A stretch of 64,000 nucleotides of DNA from Novosphingobium profundi (GTDB lineage Bacteria; Pseudomonadota; Alphaproteobacteria; Sphingomonadales; Sphingomonadaceae). This document shows, piece after piece, positions 46,032 to 54,927 of the stretch; position 1 is the stretch's first letter, and each line of letters starts with the position of its first letter. The notes beneath the pieces were generated by a model, which did not search any database, was not told the DNA's origin, and was given only the letters and a program-made list of their open reading frames with translations. The stretch spans positions 1 through 64,000 of the forward strand of contig NZ_JABWCU010000012.1 of the NCBI RefSeq assembly GCF_018491765.1. Direction: 5' to 3'. A program made the translations under genes and the position numbers.

Positions 46032-46685
46032 TCAGTCCCGATCGGGTGCGCCAGGCGGGAACCAGGCGCGGTAGGGGCGTGCTTCCTCGACGCAGCGGGC
46101 AACGGGCGGGCGGGCCAGCAAGTCGCGGCGCCATTCGCGCAAGTGCACCAGCGCATCGGGTATCGGATGGACCCAGTCGGCGTAGAACAGCGAAGGTGCG
46201 GCCGCGCATTCGACGAGCGTGATCCGAGGTTCGCGCGGATTTGCGCGGAGCCATTGCTCAAGCCAGGCGTACGTCCGGCCGAGCCGCGCCTTCGCGTCCT
46301 CGATGCGCGCGGTCTCGGGCGCGCCACGGTTGCGCATATGCTCGACGACCACCGCGTTCATGGGGGTCATCACGTAGTTGTCGAAGACCCGGTCGAGCAT
46401 GCGCGCGGTGTTCGCCAGATGCGGGTCCTCGGGCACCAGCTCGCGCGCCGAGCCGTGGGTGAGCGCAAGGTGCTCGATGATGACGCTGGCCTCGAACAGG
46501 AGTTCGCTTCCGTCCTTGAACACCGGGAACTTGCCCGCCGGACCGGCCGCGCCCACGAGCGCGGCGTTGTCCGGATGATCCCCGTCGACCATCCGGAAGT
46601 CGAAGGCGATGTCAAAGGCGTAGAGCGCGATCAGCGCCTTCCAGGTATAGGACGAGAAGGGGTGGCCAAAGAGTTCGAGCGACAT
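46032..46685 (-). CDS. Glutathione S-transferase family protein (1)
   Basis: A 217-residue GST. The thioredoxin-like N domain shows LFGHPFSSYTWKALIALYAFD, GPAGKFPVFKDG and the glutathione gamma-glutamyl contact LFEASVIIEHL. The all-helical C domain has EHMRNRGAPETARIEDAKARLGRTYAWLE. Catalytic Ser or Cys is likely in HPFSSYTW. Substrate unknown. It lies 51 bases before the GFA gene and 33 bases after the second GST, so the three are probably one operon concerned with glutathione chemistry. Confidence 0.88.
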   Translation of the reverse strand: MSLELFGHPFSSYTWKALIALYAFDIAFDFRMVDGDHPDNAALVGAAGPAGKFPVFKDGSELLFEASVIIEHLALTHGSARELVPEDPHLANTARMLDRVFDNYVMTPMNAVVVEHMRNRGAPETARIEDAKARLGRTYAWLEQWLRANPREPRITLVECAAAPSLFYADWVHPIPDALVHLREWRRDLLARPPVARCVEEARPYRAWFPPGAPDRD

Positions 46686-46718
46686 GGTTTTTGCAGAACC
46701 TTGGTGTTGCCGTGGCGG

Positions 46719-47348
46719 CTATTTGCTCGATTGCGCGATGAGGGCGCCGTCGATGGCCTTGGCTTCCTGGTACGCCGGGCGTGCCTGGCAGCGCTCGGCA
46801 TAGGCGGCGAAGGCGTCGTTGGGAGGCAGGAGGCCGAAGTTGAGCCCCCAGTCGACCGACGAACCGACGTAGACGTCGGCCATCGTGAAGCGATCGCCGC
46901 AGACCCATTCGCGTTCGGCCAGGAAGGCCGTGAATGCGCCGATGAGACGTTCGAAACTGCCGAAGCTGACGAGGCCTTCTTGCTTGGGCCCCTTGGGTTC
47001 GAAGCCGAGCGCCTTGGCGGTGAGCGCCTGGTCGACCGGCCCGGCGCAGAAGAAGGTCCAGCGATAGTAATCGGCCATCTGGGTGTCGTCGGGCAGTAGC
47101 TCAGCCTCGGGGTGCATCTCGGCCAGGTAGAGGCAGATCGCGGCGGCCTCGGTCACCACCCGCGGTCCTTCGTTGGCGTGATGGATAAGCGTGGGCACTT
47201 TGCCCATCGGGTTCGCGTCGAGGAAATCGGCGCTCTTGGCGCCCCAGTCGACCAGAACCTGGTCGTAGTCGGCCTCCACTTCGTGCAGGGCCCAGCGGGC
47301 GATCTGACCGCGCGACATGGGGTTGGTGTAGAACGTGTAATCCGTCAC
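46719..47348 (-). CDS. Glutathione S-transferase family protein (2)
   Basis: A 209-residue GST. The N domain starts YTFYTNPMSRGQIARWALHEVE, continues GAKSADFLDANPMGKVPTLIHH, and contacts glutathione at VVTEAAAICLYLAEMHP. The C domain has CGDRFTMADVYVGSSVDWGLNFGLLP. The start is a GTG at 47348 with GGAGAG just upstream; the frame is open further up, but those residues are unlike GST. It is divergent from an HxlR regulator with a 207-base gap, which may regulate it. Confidence 0.88.
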   Translation of the reverse strand: MTDYTFYTNPMSRGQIARWALHEVEADYDQVLVDWGAKSADFLDANPMGKVPTLIHHANEGPRVVTEAAAICLYLAEMHPEAELLPDDTQMADYYRWTFFCAGPVDQALTAKALGFEPKGPKQEGLVSFGSFERLIGAFTAFLAEREWVCGDRFTMADVYVGSSVDWGLNFGLLPPNDAFAAYAERCQARPAYQEAKAIDGALIAQSSK

Positions 47349-47555
47349 GAACCGCTCTCCTCGAGTGTGCCGGTCGCCGGTTGCGGCGAGTCCGGTTGCA
47401 GAGAGGCTGGGCGATGGAAGGGGCGGCGTCAATCGTGTTACGGCAGGGCGTTGGCGACGTCGTGCCGAGCCGGTTCGAAGCTTCGCTCGCCCAAGGTCCG
47501 AATTGGAGCGGGTTGAGGTGGAGTGGGGGCGTGGCTCCGGTTACCAAACGCAACC

Positions 47556-48284
47556 ATGGCGCTCGACGACACCGCTTGCTCCTCTGCCGCGCTTCGCGGC
47601 ACATCGATCGAGGCCTTGCGCCATGGCCGCTGGTACGGCGATGCCTGTGGTTGCGCGCTGACGATGGAACTGGTGGGGGAACGCTGGTCGCTGCTCATCG
47701 TTCGCGAATTGCTGCTCGGGCCGCGTCGCTTCAACGAAGTACGCGCCGCGCTTCCGGCCCTCTCGGCCAAGACGCTGAGCGAGCGACTCGCGACGCTCGA
47801 AGTTGCAGGAATCGTCCGGAGCGATCGGCTAGAGCGTGCCAATGGTGCGCGTGGCTATGGTCTCACCGCTTGGGGGCAGGAACTGGCTCCGGTGCTCCAG
47901 GCGATGGTGCGCTGGGCGCAAGCTTCGGTGATACGCAATGCGGCCTTGCCGATGACCCCGGTCTCGCTGATGCTGGCGCTGGTGGCGCGGCTTCGCCCCG
48001 AACGGATCGGTGGCCTGGATCTTTGGATCGCCTTCGACATCGCCGAGCAGCGCTTCGCCGGACGCCTGTTGCCCGGTGGTCTCACGATCCACCCCGGAGG
48101 TGACGCGCTGCAGGCGCCGGACTTGCGTTTCGCGGCCCGCAGCGCCACCGATTTTGCACCGGTCTTCTTCGAAGGGGCGCCACTCGGCAAGGATGGCCAT
48201 AAGCTGATATGCGAGGGCGATCCGCAACTGGCCAGCCGTTTCGTTGCGCTGTTCGCCCGGAAAGCTGACGAAACCAGCACCTGA
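47556..48284 (+). CDS. HxlR-family transcriptional regulator with C-terminal extension
   Basis: The first ~130 residues of 242 are the HxlR winged-helix type: CGCALTMELVGERWSLLIVRELLLGPRRFNEVRAALP (in parts), then LSERLATLEVAGIVRS. The paired Cys in CGC is a typical HxlR redox or electrophile sensor position. The remaining ~110 residues carry a sterol-carrier/SCP-2-like fold (GLDLWIAFDIAEQRFAGRLLPGG ... ARKADETS, in parts) that may bind a ligand. ATG at 47556. Divergent from the GST operon, which is its likely target by position. Confidence 0.87.
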   Translation: MALDDTACSSAALRGTSIEALRHGRWYGDACGCALTMELVGERWSLLIVRELLLGPRRFNEVRAALPALSAKTLSERLATLEVAGIVRSDRLERANGARGYGLTAWGQELAPVLQAMVRWAQASVIRNAALPMTPVSLMLALVARLRPERIGGLDLWIAFDIAEQRFAGRLLPGGLTIHPGGDALQAPDLRFAARSATDFAPVFFEGAPLGKDGHKLICEGDPQLASRFVALFARKADETST

Positions 48285-48378
48285 AGCGCGCAAATGCGTC
48301 AAAAGGTTGCCTGGTTCGGTCCGCCAAGGCGCAAAGCATGTTGCGGTGCGATGCGCTGTCCTTTAGGCGGGTGTGGCG

Positions 48379-49371
48379 ATGACAGAGACTGCGATGACCC
48401 AAGCCGAAAACCGCGAAGCCACCGTGCTCGCCGCCCCCGATATCGAACTCGATGTCCGCGAGACCTTCGGGATCGACATCGACATGAAGGTTCCCGCCTT
48501 TTCCGAGGCGGACGAACGCGTGCCCGATTTCGACCCGACTTACGTGTTCGATCCGGATACCACGCTCGCGATCCTTGCCGGGTTTGCCTACAACCGTCGC
48601 GTGATGGTGCAGGGTTACCACGGAACCGGCAAGTCGACTCACATCGAGCAGGTCGCCGCACGCCTCAAGTGGCCGTGTATCCGCATCAATCTTGACGCGC
48701 ACATCAGCCGTATCGACCTGATTGGGCGCGACGCGATCGTGCTGCGCAACGGCATGCAGGTCACCGAGTTTCGCGAGGGACTGCTGCCCTGGGCGCTCCA
48801 GCACCCGGTCGCGCTCGTCTTCGACGAATACGACGCGGGCCGCCCGGACGTGATGTTCGTGATCCAGCGCATCCTCGAGACCGAAGGCAAGTTGACGCTG
48901 CTCGACCAGAACCGCGTGATCCGCCCGGACGCCAACTTCCGCCTCTTCGCGACGGCGAATACCGTGGGCCTGGGCGACACCTCGGGGCTCTACCACGGAA
49001 CCCAGCAGATCAACCAGGGCCAGATGGACCGTTGGAATCTGGTCGTGGGCCTGAATTACCTGCCGTCCGAAACCGAAGTCGACATCGTCACCAAGAAAGT
49101 GCCGCAGGTCGCTCCGGACGTGATCGCCCAGATGGTCAAGGTCGCCGATTTTTCGCGCCAGGGCTTCATGAACGGGGATATCTCGACCGTGATGAGCCCG
49201 CGTTCGGTGATCACCTGGGCGCAGAATTCGGCAATCTTCAACGACGTGGGCTTCGCCTTCCGTCTCTCGTTCCTCAACAAGTGCGACGAGACCGAACGCA
49301 TGCTCGTGGCCGAGTACTACCAGCGCGTCTTTGGCAAGGATTTGCCCGAAAGCGTGGTTGGCAAGGCTTGA
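48379..49371 (+). CDS. cobS: CobS-like AAA+ ATPase (cobaltochelatase subunit family)
   Basis: A 330-residue AAA+ ATPase of the CobS/BchI-related family with Walker [10 protein letters not shown], Walker [11 protein letters not shown], sensor [10 protein letters not shown] and C-terminal [15 protein letters not shown]. In cobalamin producers it works with CobT and CobN; homologues also occur in alphaproteobacteria that do not make cobalamin. No cobT or cobN is present here: a GGDEF protein follows instead. ATG at 48379 is chosen over a GTG two codons upstream and an ATG five codons downstream. Confidence 0.88.
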   Translation: MTETAMTQAENREATVLAAPDIELDVRETFGIDIDMKVPAFSEADERVPDFDPTYVFDPDTTLAILAGFAYNRRVMVQGYHGTGKSTHIEQVAARLKWPCIRINLDAHISRIDLIGRDAIVLRNGMQVTEFREGLLPWALQHPVALVFDEYDAGRPDVMFVIQRILETEGKLTLLDQNRVIRPDANFRLFATANTVGLGDTSGLYHGTQQINQGQMDRWNLVVGLNYLPSETEVDIVTKKVPQVAPDVIAQMVKVADFSRQGFMNGDISTVMSPRSVITWAQNSAIFNDVGFAFRLSFLNKCDETERMLVAEYYQRVFGKDLPESVVGKA

Positions 49372-49380
49372 AAATTCGGA

Positions 49381-49408
49381 GCGGGGGGCAGCAGCGCGCC
49401 GCCCCCGC
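49381..49408 (+). terminator. Hairpin after cobS
   Basis: GCGGGGG (49381-49387) and CCCCCGC (49402-49408) make a seven-pair GC stem with a 14-base loop ten bases beyond the cobS stop. No T tract follows. It probably helps end the cobS transcript before the diguanylate cyclase gene, whose ATG is 109 bases further. Confidence 0.5.
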
Positions 49409-49516
49409 CCGAGGTATAGACACCGCCTGGATCAGAATCCGGTAGAAATCCGGAGTATGCGGCAGGAGGTTGTCCAGCACGCGCAGGTATAACCCAATTC
49501 TCACTATAAATGTGGG

Positions 49517-50635
49517 ATGGGTACCGTGAAGTCCACTTCTGCGCAGGCGCTGTGCGACAAGATTCTGGTCGAGCAAGTGCGTAGCCTGTTTGCCAACACG
49601 GTGCCGGCGACCTTTATGCTCGTGGCATTCGGCATAACAGGTGTGATCGCCTACAGCGGGCGTCCGTCGCGCGCGATGGAAGTTATCGGAACAATTGCGT
49701 TCCTGGGCTGCGCAACGCGCCTCGCAGTCACCCTGCTTCTGCGCGATCACGCGTTGACGGCTCCGCTCGATCGTCGCGCAGCGCGAAGGCTGGAGATGAT
49801 CTTTGCAGGGCCTTACCTGACGTTTTCGACTTTTCTCGGGCTATTTGCAGCGCTGGCTTTCCTGCGTCATCCCCCGCAGATTCACATCGTCACGATTTGC
49901 CTTGTCATGGGCTATGGTGCGGGCGTTGCGACCAACTGCGCCCTGCGTCCCTGGCTGGCCATTTCCAGCATGTCGCTTGCGGTCGTTCCCATGGTCACCG
50001 TTTCGTGCCTTGCCAACGATCCCGCCTATGTCGCAACTGCACTCATTACCTTGGGTTTTCTCGCGGCAGGCGGCCAATCGGTGATCGTGCGGTGCCGGGC
50101 CTACGAACGCGAAATTGGTTTGCGCCTGAGGGCTTCGCTCCTGGCCCGGCACGACGCTTTGACCGCTTTGCCCAATCGGCTGGCTCTGGCCGAATATTTC
50201 CGCGAGGCGGTGCTGACAGCGCCACAGCGTCTGCTGGCCGTTCACTTTCTCGACCTTGACGGATTCAAGCTTGTCAATGACGCGCATGGCCACGCGGTGG
50301 GCGACGCGTTGCTCGCTGACGTAGCCGAGCGCCTGCGCGGGGCGGTGCGCGCGGGCGACATTGCGGCGCGCCTTGGCGGCGACGAATTCGTGATCGTTCA
50401 GTTCGGTCTCGATTCGCCTGCCGAAGCCGACGTTCTCGCGCGGCGTATCTCCGCCGCGATCCGCGCGCCATTCGACATTCAAGGGCTTGCCCTGACGATC
50501 TCGACGAGCGTTGGTACGATCGTCAGCGAGGGCACGGACCAGGAGCTGGAAAGGCTGCTCGAGCAGGCCGATGCCCGCCTCTATGACGCCAAGAGCAAGA
50601 GACGGGTGGCCTATCTGCAGGTCGTGCCCGCCTGA
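49517..50635 (+). CDS. Diguanylate cyclase (GGDEF) with membrane sensor region
   Basis: Makes the second messenger c-di-GMP. Residues ~20-205 of 372 form about five or six membrane helices (TVPATFMLVAFGITGVIAYSG and others), reminiscent of the MASE family but not assigned by me. The GGDEF domain starts ARHDALTALPNRLALAE and holds the active-site GGDEF at 287-291 and an allosteric RxxD site (Arg278-Asp281). Both activity and product inhibition are expected. The base composition is slightly less GC-rich than its neighbours by eye. No EAL domain. The downstream thioesterase gene is convergent, and the stop lies inside a strong hairpin. Confidence 0.93.
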   Translation: MGTVKSTSAQALCDKILVEQVRSLFANTVPATFMLVAFGITGVIAYSGRPSRAMEVIGTIAFLGCATRLAVTLLLRDHALTAPLDRRAARRLEMIFAGPYLTFSTFLGLFAALAFLRHPPQIHIVTICLVMGYGAGVATNCALRPWLAISSMSLAVVPMVTVSCLANDPAYVATALITLGFLAAGGQSVIVRCRAYEREIGLRLRASLLARHDALTALPNRLALAEYFREAVLTAPQRLLAVHFLDLDGFKLVNDAHGHAVGDALLADVAERLRGAVRAGDIAARLGGDEFVIVQFGLDSPAEADVLARRISAAIRAPFDIQGLALTISTSVGTIVSEGTDQELERLLEQADARLYDAKSKRRVAYLQVVPA

Positions 50636-50665
50636 CCGGTCGACACGACCTGCGGTCAGGCGGGC
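50626..50665. terminator. Bidirectional hairpin enclosing the GGDEF stop codon
   Basis: GCCCGCCTGACCG (50626-50638) and CGGTCAGGCGGGC (50653-50665) are exact complements, a 13-pair stem around a 14-base loop. The left arm includes the TGA of the diguanylate cyclase at 50633-50635. The right arm ends six bases before the stop codon of the convergent thioesterase. It is a likely shared terminator of both genes. Confidence 0.8.
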
Positions 50666-50671
50666 CGCCGA

Positions 50672-51490
50672 TCACAGCGGCGTCGCGGCGGTGAACGGCT
50701 TGGACTTGCCCTCTTCGTCGACCGAAACCATCGTGAAGCGGGCGGTCGCCGCGTGGTTGCGCGCGCCGGTGAGCAGTTCTTCCGACCACATCTGCACCTC
50801 GACGAGGAGCGAACTGCGCCCGGCCATGCGCACGCGGGGGATAAGCTCGATCATCGCGCCTTCGCGGATCGGCGAGGTGAAGTCGATGCGGCTGGAGGAG
50901 GCCATTACCACGATCTCGCGCGTGAAGCGCGTGGCCGCGATGAAGGCGGCCTTGCCCATCATCTTCATGGCATCACCGCCGAAAAGGTTGCCGTGGTGGT
51001 TGGTCGAGGTGGGGAAGACCATCTCGACCATGCGCAAGGGGGCGTTCTCGTCCTCGATCGCGGGGCGCGGTGGCATCGGGGGCAGAGGAAGACGGGTCTC
51101 CGGCCCCTTTCGGGCCACCATCGTGAAGAGGCCGCGGGTGAGCGTGCGGCGCTCGCCCGAGACCAGCGCCTCGGCGGTCACCGTCACTTCGACGTCGAGC
51201 GAGCTGCGCCCCACGCGGGTGAGCTGGCCACTCACTTCGACGATCTCGCCCGAAAACCCGGGCGCATTGAAATCGATCCGTTCCGAGCAGGCCGTGACGA
51301 ACGGTGCGCGGCCGTGGCGGGTTGCGGTGAGGAAGGCCACTTTGTCCATGTGGGCGAGCGCCACGCCGCCGAACAGCGTGCCATGGTGGTTGGTGTCGCC
51401 CGGAAAGATCATGTCGATGAGCTGCACCGAGGAGTCCGCAAAGGTTTGCGTGTCAACGAGCTCGGGCGGAGTGTGGAAATCGGAGGACAT
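50672..51490 (-). CDS. Acyl-CoA thioesterase with two hotdog domains
   Basis: A 272-residue protein with two tandem YciA/BACH-type hotdog domains, each with the signature NHHGxLFGG (NHHGTLFGGVALAHMDKVAFL near residue 40, NHHGNLFGGDAMKMMGKAAFI near 170). Both carry the catalytic-type acidic/Asn pattern, so both may be active. They hydrolyse acyl-CoAs to acid and CoA. I start at the ATG at 51490 (MSSDFHTP). A cobalamin riboswitch ends about 120 bases upstream on the same strand, which would make this gene B12-controlled, an unusual pairing. Confidence 0.92.
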   Translation of the reverse strand: MSSDFHTPPELVDTQTFADSSVQLIDMIFPGDTNHHGTLFGGVALAHMDKVAFLTATRHGRAPFVTACSERIDFNAPGFSGEIVEVSGQLTRVGRSSLDVEVTVTAEALVSGERRTLTRGLFTMVARKGPETRLPLPPMPPRPAIEDENAPLRMVEMVFPTSTNHHGNLFGGDAMKMMGKAAFIAATRFTREIVVMASSSRIDFTSPIREGAMIELIPRVRMAGRSSLLVEVQMWSEELLTGARNHAATARFTMVSVDEEGKSKPFTAATPL

Positions 51491-51608
51491 AGCTTTTCCC
51501 GCATTGGGCAAGGAGGTGGAACAGGACGCACGCCGCCGCGCGGGCGCTGGCAGCCACCCGCTCGAAGCGAACGGCCAGACCGGGCACCCCGCCGGTGGTC
51601 GTTATCGC

Positions 51609-51812
51609 GTCGCGGGCAGGTCTCCTGGCTCTCGGGTCACGGCAAGGGAGCAGGCCTTCCCGGCTGCCGAAGCGGCCAGTGGCACGCGGGTGTTCCCAGG
51701 CTCTCCGATTACAGTTGCGGGGGCAGCGCCGGATTCCATCCCGTCAATGGGGATGTCACCGTCTTCCCGTCTTAGCTCCGGCGTGGCCGAGGCCAGCCGG
51801 AGAACCTGCGAC
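51609..51812 (-). promoter_or_regulatory. Cobalamin (B12) riboswitch
   Basis: The conserved elements read on the minus strand in order: P1 5' GTCGCAGGTTCTC (complement of 51812-51800), GCGCTGCCCCCGCAACTGTAATCGG, and the B12 box GCCACTGGCC. They are followed by GCCGGGAAGGC and ACCCGAGAGCCAGGAGACCTGCC with the P1 3' strand CGCGAC. These match the AdoCbl/MeCbl riboswitch class precisely. The downstream gene is the double-hotdog acyl-CoA thioesterase at 50672-51490. A CCACCTCCTTG anti-Shine-Dalgarno-like stretch lies between riboswitch and start. Confidence 0.93.
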
Positions 51813-51890
51813 CTGAATGTCTTGTGAGCAGTTGCAGCATTCGTCAAGATGGCGTGCGTGTGCGCTCTTGCCCTTCGGATAGCGCGGTGG

Positions 51891-52637
51891 TCAATCTTCG
51901 GGGTAGGTGGCGCGGACGAAGTAGAGACCATCGGGCGGGGCGTTAAGGCCAAGTGCCTGCCGGTCCTTCGCCGCAAGAGCCGCGCCGACCTGATCCTCGG
52001 CCCAGCGGCCCATGCCCACGAGCGCAAGGCAGCCGACCATCGAGCGCACCTGGTGGTGTAGGAAGCTACGCGCTTCGGCCTCGATCAGGATCATCTCGCC
52101 CTCGCGCCGCACGTCGAGCCGGTCGAGCGACTTCAGGGGGCTCTGCGCCTGGCAATGGACCGAGCGGAACGTCGTGAAATCGTGCCGTCCGACAAGCGCC
52201 TGCGCGGCGCGGTGCATGGCAGCCTCGTCGAGCGGCCTGGATACCTGCCAGGCCTTTCCGCGCTCGAGCGTGAGCGGGGCGCGGCGATTGGCGATGCGGT
52301 AGATGTAGGAGCGCGCGATGCACGAGAAGCGCGCGTGCCAGTCGTCGGGCACCACCTCGCAGGCGGTGACGGCGACCGGTGCGGGGCGCATCCGGGCGTT
52401 CAGCGCCTCCATCAGGCGGAACGGCGTGAAGGGCTTCGCGATCTCGATATGCGCGCGCATGGCGAGGGCATGGACGCCCGCGTCGGTCCGCCCGGCGGCG
52501 TGCATGATGACATTCTCGCCGGTAATCGCGTGCGCGGCATCCTCGACCGATTGCTGAACCGAAGGGCCGTGCGACTGCCGCTGCAGCCCCATGAACGGCG
52601 CTCCGTCGAATTCCAGGGTAAGCGCGAAGCGGGTCAT
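51891..52637 (-). CDS. truA: tRNA pseudouridine synthase A
   Basis: Forms pseudouridine at tRNA positions 38-40. The 248-residue protein has the catalytic Asp52 in [12 protein letters not shown], the region [12 protein letters not shown], and [14 protein letters not shown]. The start overlaps the fmt stop by four bases. Probably co-transcribed with fmt, the common alphaproteobacterial arrangement. The region 51813-51890 between it and the riboswitch holds no gene. Confidence 0.96.
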   Translation of the reverse strand: MTRFALTLEFDGAPFMGLQRQSHGPSVQQSVEDAAHAITGENVIMHAAGRTDAGVHALAMRAHIEIAKPFTPFRLMEALNARMRPAPVAVTACEVVPDDWHARFSCIARSYIYRIANRRAPLTLERGKAWQVSRPLDEAAMHRAAQALVGRHDFTTFRSVHCQAQSPLKSLDRLDVRREGEMILIEAEARSFLHHQVRSMVGCLALVGMGRWAEDQVGAALAAKDRQALGLNAPPDGLYFVRATYPED

Positions 52638-53542
52638 GCGATCGCGGTTCCCGTGGGCACGGGGCGGCCGCGCAGCAAGTCGCAGGTGTCCATGGCCGGT
52701 TTGCCCGCGCGCTGGATGCGCGTGACGCGCAGTGCGAGCGAACCGCAGGCGATGGTGAGCGCATCGTCGAGCGTGACGCCAGGCGTTCCCGAGCCTTCGA
52801 CCACTTTAGCGGCAAGGACCTTGTAGCGCTCACCCTCGAGTTCGAAGAAGGCGCCCGGCGCGGGCATGAAGGCGCGCACCTGCCGTTCGATCACATCGGC
52901 TCCCTGTGAAAAATCGATCCGCGCCTCGGCCTTCTCGATCTTCTTGGCGTAAGTGACTCCCTCCTCGGGCTGGGTCACCGGGCGGTGGAGGGCCAGGTCG
53001 CGCAAGGTTCCGACCATGAGCTGCGCACCGCGTTCGGCCAGTTCGTCGGTCAGCTCGCCGGCGGTCTTGCTCTCGATCTGCGTGCGCAGCGTCGCCAGCA
53101 TGGGCCCGGTGTCGAGCCCGGCCTCCATCTGCATGATGGTGACCCCGGTGGTGGGATCGCCCGCAAGGATCGCGCGCTGGATCGGTGCGGCCCCGCGCCA
53201 GCGCGGCAGGATCGAGGCGTGAATGTTGAGGCAGCCCAGGCGCGGCGCATCGAGGATTGCCTGCGGCAGGATCAGCCCATAGGCGGCGACGATCGCGACG
53301 TCCGCCTCGAGCGCGGCGAAGGCGTCCTGCTCCTCGGCGCCGCGCAGCGAGACCGGGGTGCGCACCTCGAAACCACGCGCCTCGGCGGCCTTGTGCACCG
53401 GGGTCGGCGTCAGTTCGCGCCCGCGCCGTCCGCCGGGGCGGGGTGGCTGCGAATAGACGGCCACGATGGTGTGCCCGGCCTCGGCCAGCGCTTCGAGCGC
53501 GGGGACCGCAAAATCGGGCGTTCCCATGAAGATGATACGCAT
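52634..53542 (-). CDS. fmt: Methionyl-tRNA formyltransferase
   Basis: Formylates initiator Met-tRNA, 302 residues. The catalytic residues Asn106, His108 and Asp144 are in [20 protein letters not shown] and [11 protein letters not shown], the same positions as in E. coli. The N-terminal Rossmann start is [14 protein letters not shown]. The C-terminal domain has [27 protein letters not shown]. Divergent from recR with 73 bases between. Confidence 0.97.
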   Translation of the reverse strand: MRIIFMGTPDFAVPALEALAEAGHTIVAVYSQPPRPGGRRGRELTPTPVHKAAEARGFEVRTPVSLRGAEEQDAFAALEADVAIVAAYGLILPQAILDAPRLGCLNIHASILPRWRGAAPIQRAILAGDPTTGVTIMQMEAGLDTGPMLATLRTQIESKTAGELTDELAERGAQLMVGTLRDLALHRPVTQPEEGVTYAKKIEKAEARIDFSQGADVIERQVRAFMPAPGAFFELEGERYKVLAAKVVEGSGTPGVTLDDALTIACGSLALRVTRIQRAGKPAMDTCDLLRGRPVPTGTAIA

Positions 53543-53615
53543 ATTGTGGGCAACTCCCTCGATCGACGGGCCAGCGGGCTTCCGTCGGCAGCGGGGAGGC
53601 CCTATCTCTCATCCC

Positions 53616-54212
53616 ATGGCATCGCAAGAGATCGAGACGCTGACCGCGGCGCTGGCCCGCCTTCCCGGGCTCGGTCCGCGTTCGGCCCGGCGCGCGGTGC
53701 TCTGGCTGATCAAGCGGCGTGAAACCTCGCTCGTCCAGCTCGTGGAAGCGCTTGCCGCCGTGCGCGAGAGCCTCGTCGAGTGCACGGTCTGCGGCAATGT
53801 CGATACCAGCGACCCTTGCGGCATCTGCCGCGATCCGCGGCGCGACCAGCGCGCGCTGTGCGTGGTGGAAGAGGTGGCCGATCTCTGGGCGCTCGACCGA
53901 GCGCACTTGTTCACTGGCCGCTACCATGTGCTGGGTGGCCGGCTCTCCGCGCTCGATGGTGTGCGGCCGGAGGACCTTGCGATCGACAGCCTTCTCGCGC
54001 GGATCGAGGAGGGCGGGATCGACGAGGTGCTGCTCGCCATGAACGCCACGCTCGAGGGCCAGACGACCGCACACTACATCGCCGAAAAGCTGGAGAACAA
54101 GCCGGTGCGTCTGACCCAGCTCGCCCACGGCCTGCCGGTCGGCGGCGAGCTCGACTATCTCGATGAGGGCACCCTGGCGCAGGCGATACGCGCGCGCCGT
54201 CCCGTCGTATGA
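53616..54212 (+). CDS. recR: Recombination protein RecR
   Basis: Loads RecA with RecF and RecO at gaps. The 198 residues contain the HhH motif [16 protein letters not shown], the four-cysteine zinc finger [22 protein letters not shown], and the Toprim domain ([16 protein letters not shown] ... [12 protein letters not shown]). ATG at 53616; the frame is open upstream into fmt promoter sequence. Confidence 0.95.
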   Translation: MASQEIETLTAALARLPGLGPRSARRAVLWLIKRRETSLVQLVEALAAVRESLVECTVCGNVDTSDPCGICRDPRRDQRALCVVEEVADLWALDRAHLFTGRYHVLGGRLSALDGVRPEDLAIDSLLARIEEGGIDEVLLAMNATLEGQTTAHYIAEKLENKPVRLTQLAHGLPVGGELDYLDEGTLAQAIRARRPVV

Positions 54213-54290
54213 ACACGGTACGAATGCGGCGATTACAGTCATCACCAACGCAATCTTGCGAGAATCGCGTGTCGGCATTATCTGCAATCC

Positions 54291-54857
54291 ATGGCTATCC
54301 GCGAAATCCTTGAAGTTCCCGATCCCGTCCTCAAGCAGGTCTCCAAGCCCGTCGAAGTGTTCGACGATGCGCTCAAGACCCTTGTCGAGGACATGTTCGA
54401 GACGATGTACGATGCCCCCGGCATCGGTCTTGCCGCCATCCAGGTCGGCGTTCCCCTGCGCGTGCTGGTGATCGATCTCCAGCCCGACGATCCCGACGCC
54501 GAACCCGAAGTGTGCAACCATGGCGGGCACCAGCACACCCACCAGCCCACGATCAGGGAGCCCCGGGTCTTCATCAATCCGGAAATCCTCGATCCCTCCG
54601 AGGAGCACACGGTCTATCAGGAAGGTTGCCTCTCGGTTCCCGAGATCTACGCCGACGTCGAGCGTCCCTCGACCTGCCGCGTACGCTACCAGGACCTTGA
54701 CGGCGCTACCCACGAAGAGGCGATGGACGGCCTTCTGGCCACTTGTCTCCAGCACGAGATGGACCACCTCGAGGGTATCCTGTTCATCGATCACCTCTCG
54801 CGCCTCAAGCGCCAGATGGCGCTGCGCAAGCTCGAGAAACTGCGTCGCGCGGCCTGA
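54291..54857 (+). CDS. def: Peptide deformylase with a His-rich insert
   Basis: Removes N-formyl groups from nascent proteins. The three family motifs are present: [17 protein letters not shown] with metal Cys113, and [10 protein letters not shown] with His155 and His159. The 188-residue protein is ~15 longer than the E. coli enzyme because of an insert at about residues 65-90, including [11 protein letters not shown] (75-85). That is a compact His/Cys cluster that could bind metal. Separate from fmt here; fmt and def are often together. It lies 78 bases after recR. Confidence 0.95.
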   Translation: MAIREILEVPDPVLKQVSKPVEVFDDALKTLVEDMFETMYDAPGIGLAAIQVGVPLRVLVIDLQPDDPDAEPEVCNHGGHQHTHQPTIREPRVFINPEILDPSEEHTVYQEGCLSVPEIYADVERPSTCRVRYQDLDGATHEEAMDGLLATCLQHEMDHLEGILFIDHLSRLKRQMALRKLEKLRRAA

Positions 54858-54927
54858 TTGATCCGGACCTGAGGAAAACCGTCAGCGAGGGCTGGCGTTC
54901 CTGAATTGTTCTAACTAGGATGGCGGC

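Noticed and set aside
51507-51518. AAGGAGGTG on the plus strand as a ribosome site for a plus-strand gene
   Set aside because: No start codon with a usable frame follows within 15 bases; it is better read as the complement of an anti-ribosome-site tract.
48379-51812. B12 synthesis locus made of cobS and the cobalamin riboswitch
   Set aside because: cobS and the riboswitch are on opposite strands, separated by a diguanylate cyclase and a thioesterase, and no other cobalamin gene is present. CobS homologues also occur without cobalamin synthesis.
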